Shown here: piece by piece, positions 5,814 to 6,791 of the stretch
Position numbering within the stretch: position 1 is the stretch's first letter
Layout of the letters: each line of letters starts with the position of its first letter
Assembly: GCA_949127645.1 (NCBI GenBank)
Contig: CASBQM010000027.1
Location: forward strand, 1 to 6,791
Length of the DNA stretch: 6,791 nucleotides
Source of the DNA: Synechococcales cyanobacterium PMM_0036
Lineage (GTDB): Bacteria > Cyanobacteriota > Cyanobacteriia > Elainellales > Elainellaceae
Reading direction: 5' to 3'
Program-made: the position numbers and the translations under genes
Notes under the pieces: generated by a model
What the model was told of the DNA's origin: nothing
Seen by the model: only the letters and a program-made list of their open reading frames with translations
Database searches by the model: none

Positions 5814-6091
5814 AATTTCCCTGCTTTGTACAAATCGTAAAGTGATGTTTCTTGATACCATTGCATCATTAAACTTTGTCTGATAGCGTTAGCTTCATCA
5901 TAATCAGTAGTAAACACCCCATAGGTTCCTTCAAAAGTAACGAAACCTACAAAAAATTTACCATAGGTTATTGCATTGTTAGCATCAACATGATGTCTAC
6001 CCCTTATTTCAAATATTCGTACTACAGATATTGGGTAATACGTCTTTAAAATTATTGGATCATTAGGTGTAGTTCGTTTCAGACAGAGCAT
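5810..6091 (-). CDS. Unknown 93-aa protein, first gene of the leftward block
   Basis: I do not recognise this protein. It appears to contain a beta-rich part (YPISVVRIFEIRG, GKFFVGFVTFEGTYGVFTT) and a C-terminal helical part (DEANAIRQSLMMQWYQETSLYDLYKAG). No signal peptide or membrane helix is seen. The ATG at 6091 is the only plausible start: an in-frame TAA sits directly before it, and there is no clear Shine-Dalgarno site, so initiation is weak or leaderless-like. It is the first gene after the intergenic region holding the hairpin and repeats, and its stop overlaps the next start as ATGA. As the promoter-proximal gene it may be made earliest in the block. Function unknown. Confidence 0.75.
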   Translation of the reverse strand: MLCLKRTTPNDPIILKTYYPISVVRIFEIRGRHHVDANNAITYGKFFVGFVTFEGTYGVFTTDYDEANAIRQSLMMQWYQETSLYDLYKAGKL

Positions 6092-6131
6092 TTAAGTTAT
6101 GTTTGTTTGATACTTTTAAACCTAGCATCAT

Positions 6132-6161
6132 TTTTTAAGAGTGTGTCGTTATGTAAGTCAA
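6132..6161 (-). promoter_or_regulatory. Weak candidate promoter for the leftward block
   Basis: Read leftward, TTGACT (6156-6161, five of six bases of the -35 consensus) is followed after 18 bases by TAAAAA (6132-6137, four of six bases of the -10). It lies about 40 bases before the first gene and just inside the 20-bp-arm hairpin, which could then be an operator. The -10 is poor, so this is tentative. Confidence 0.3.
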
Positions 6162-6165
6162 AATT

Positions 6166-6206
6166 ATCTAAACTAGGTGAATTCTGAGAATTCACCTAGT
6201 TTAGAT
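6166..6206. repeat. 20-bp perfect inverted repeat with one-base centre
   Basis: Arms 6166-6185 and 6187-6206 are exact reverse complements around base 6186. The inner end of each arm holds GAATTC, itself a palindrome, matching the nested design of the 3482-3536 hairpin. The outer ends are also similar (ATCTAAACT here, ACTTAAACC there). It lies between the leftward block and the right-hand repeats, without a T run, and could be an operator, an origin-like hairpin or a mobile palindromic element. Confidence 0.95.
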
Positions 6207-6225
6207 TAAAATAAGCTACAATCAG

Positions 6226-6291
6226 AATACAAAGATAAACTGTATGTATAATGAAGGTAATACAAAGATAAACTGTATGTATAATGAAGGT
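6226..6291. repeat. 33-bp exact tandem direct repeat
   Basis: Two identical 33-bp units lie side by side (6226-6258 and 6259-6291); one more base matches at the end. The length is 11 codons, so the duplication keeps frame with the small ORF that crosses it. Each copy includes TATAAT (6247-6252 and 6280-6285), which could be a duplicated -10, though no good -35 lies 16-18 bases upstream of either. Confidence 0.95.
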
Positions 6292-6348
6292 ATTGGATTT
6301 GACATTGTAGGCAGAATTACCAGTCATTTGGCAGTCAAACATTGGTAA
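6244..6348 (+). CDS. Candidate small ORF, 34 aa, built partly from the tandem repeat
   Basis: An ATG at 6244 opens a 34-codon frame ending with TAA at 6346-6348. It begins MYNEGNTKINC, repeats MYNEG at a second ATG (6277), and continues GFDIVGRITSHLAVKHW. The frame is open upstream to base 6205, also through the first repeat copy, with no start there. Neither ATG has a clear Shine-Dalgarno site. I do not recognise the peptide. The in-frame duplication favours coding slightly, but the frame is short enough to be chance. Confidence 0.25.
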   Translation: MYNEGNTKINCMYNEGIGFDIVGRITSHLAVKHW

Positions 6349-6390
6349 CTCTTTCTTCTTCCAACGCATTCATTTTACCATACTCACTAT

Positions 6391-6395
6391 AAGGA
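6391..6395 (+). promoter_or_regulatory. Ribosome binding site for a GTG start
   Basis: AAGGA lies 9 bases before the GTG at 6405 and supports that codon as the start of the rightward 94-aa gene. Confidence 0.6.
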
Positions 6396-6404
6396 CTAAA
6401 TCGC

Positions 6405-6689
6405 GTGCAATATCAGATTACTTACAATTTGGCTACTTTTCAGATTGGGGCTAACAATTCAGAGGACGCAAAAATGATAGCTCACAATATGTATCATGAC
6501 GAACTACATATAATGGTTAAGGAGATGCCTGACACGGAAACCACGAAAGATATTTCTCCGATTACCCCAATTAAGTCTAAACCCCCAATTGAGCCTATGC
6601 CTACCCCCCAAGTAACACCAGTCAACCTTCAAAATCAAGACATCTTGCAGCAAAATCAAGACATCTTGAAGACTTTTAAGCCTGTGTAG
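6405..6689 (+). CDS. Unknown 94-aa protein with Pro-rich linker and C-terminal heptapeptide repeats
   Basis: I do not recognise this protein. It starts with GTG, supported by AAGGA 9 bases upstream. Residues 1-40 form a small folded-looking part (QITYNLATFQIGANNSEDA, then a helix AKMIAHNMYHDEL and IMVKEM). About residues 41-73 are a Pro/Thr-rich linker (ISPITPIKSKPPIEPMPTP). The C-terminus has two 7-aa repeats (QNQDILQ, QNQDILK) before TFKPV. The N-terminal part resembles small domains in which a strand is followed by an 'A-x-x-x-A' helix, but I assign no family. It reads away from the leftward block and ends about 37 bases before a strong terminator, so it is probably a one-gene unit. Past its TAG stop, the DNA repeat goes on in the same frame. 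Confidence 0.7.
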   Translation: MQYQITYNLATFQIGANNSEDAKMIAHNMYHDELHIMVKEMPDTETTKDISPITPIKSKPPIEPMPTPQVTPVNLQNQDILQQNQDILKTFKPV

Positions 6690-6710
6690 TACATCTTGAA
6701 GACTTCTAAC
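6631..6710. repeat. Degenerate tandem repeats at the 3' end of the 94-aa gene
   Basis: A 21-bp unit is present twice (6631-6651 and 6652-6672, 19 of 21 bases identical), encoding the heptapeptide repeat. A part of it, ACATCTTGAAGACTT (6661-6675), recurs at 6691-6705 after the stop codon; across 20 bases, 18 match. Each unit contains the small inverted repeat CAAGA-CA-TCTTG. Confidence 0.85.
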
Positions 6711-6725
6711 TATCTGCATTAAAAC

Positions 6726-6761
6726 TAAAAAAGATAGACAAATATTTGTCTATCTTTTTTA
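6726..6761. terminator. Bidirectional intrinsic terminator, 36-bp perfect palindrome
   Basis: The sequence 6726-6761 is a perfect palindrome: an A run, GATAGACAAAT, its reverse complement ATTTGTCTATC, then a T run. It gives a stem followed by U residues on both strands. It lies about 37 bases after the 94-aa gene and would stop that transcript, and also any leftward transcript entering from beyond the right edge. Confidence 0.85.
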
Positions 6762-6791
6762 TTGATATGTAATCTACCAGCTATCTATTTC

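Larger units (their letters stand above)
6092..6404. other. Divergent intergenic region with hairpin, tandem repeat and small ORF
   Basis: This 313-base stretch separates the leftward block from the rightward 94-aa gene. From left to right it holds a weak leftward promoter candidate, the 20-bp-arm hairpin, a 33-bp exact tandem repeat containing TATAAT in each copy, and a 34-codon small ORF. A perfect -35 hexamer, TTGACA (6299-6304), has no matching -10 at normal spacing. It is probably the regulatory hub of both transcription units. Confidence 0.7.

Noticed and set aside
6226..6291. CRISPR array
   Set aside because: The two units are directly adjacent with no spacer, and no cas gene is present.
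6299..6304. Perfect TTGACA as a rightward promoter for the 94-aa gene
   Set aside because: No acceptable -10 sequence is found 16-19 bases downstream, so the match alone is not enough.
6504..6719. Leftward 71-codon frame rich in LQDVL repeats
   Set aside because: It is the antisense of the 94-aa gene's repeat and Pro-rich region. The repeats arise from the DNA repeat, and the rightward gene has a supported start and a terminator.

Overview
The window is AT-rich and tightly packed. It is dominated by one leftward block of nine genes (about 6091 down to 477), read from a 313-base non-coding region at the right. A membrane/coiled-coil gene, cut by the left edge, converges on the end of this block. 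A short rightward gene with its own terminator lies at the right end. Short, mostly unknown reading frames with tight junctions and DNA-processing enzymes suggest a phage, prophage or plasmid-like element of a bacterium. A cyanobacterial host is only an impression from the style of the proteins; no host marker, structural phage gene, integrase, tRNA or rRNA is visible.

Leftward block, in transcription order: a 93-aa unknown protein; a 58-aa single-pass membrane protein joined by an ATGA overlap; a 156-aa unknown protein with a Cys-Cys-Cys run; a 122-aa unknown protein with a very acidic tail; a 156-aa probable PD-(D/E)XK nuclease; a 251-aa unknown protein with a Gly/Ser/Asn linker; a P-loop ATPase (438 aa from the preferred start); a 121-aa unknown protein; and a 422-aa SF1B helicase of the Dda/RecD2/Pif1 type. 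Helicase, ATPase and nuclease together suggest a DNA replication/recombination module in which the unknown proteins may be accessory factors. That is inference from context.

Three very strong palindromes stand out. A 27-bp-arm hairpin with a one-base centre lies between the 251-aa protein and the ATPase, and buries a GGAGG Shine-Dalgarno core in its stem. A 20-bp-arm hairpin of the same architecture lies in the promoter region of the leftward block. A 36-bp perfect palindrome flanked by A and T runs looks like a bidirectional terminator at the right end. Weaker hairpins occur inside the helicase and 121-aa genes.

Several exact tandem duplications lie at gene boundaries: 15 bp across the two convergent stop codons, 9 bp at the start of the 122-aa gene, and 33 bp (11 codons, in frame with a 34-codon small ORF) in the right-hand intergenic region. 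A degenerate repeat also forms the C-terminus of the last gene and continues past its stop codon. Start codons were reassigned in several genes (2135, 3460, 5601, 5813) because good ribosome binding sites or overlaps favour them over longer frames.
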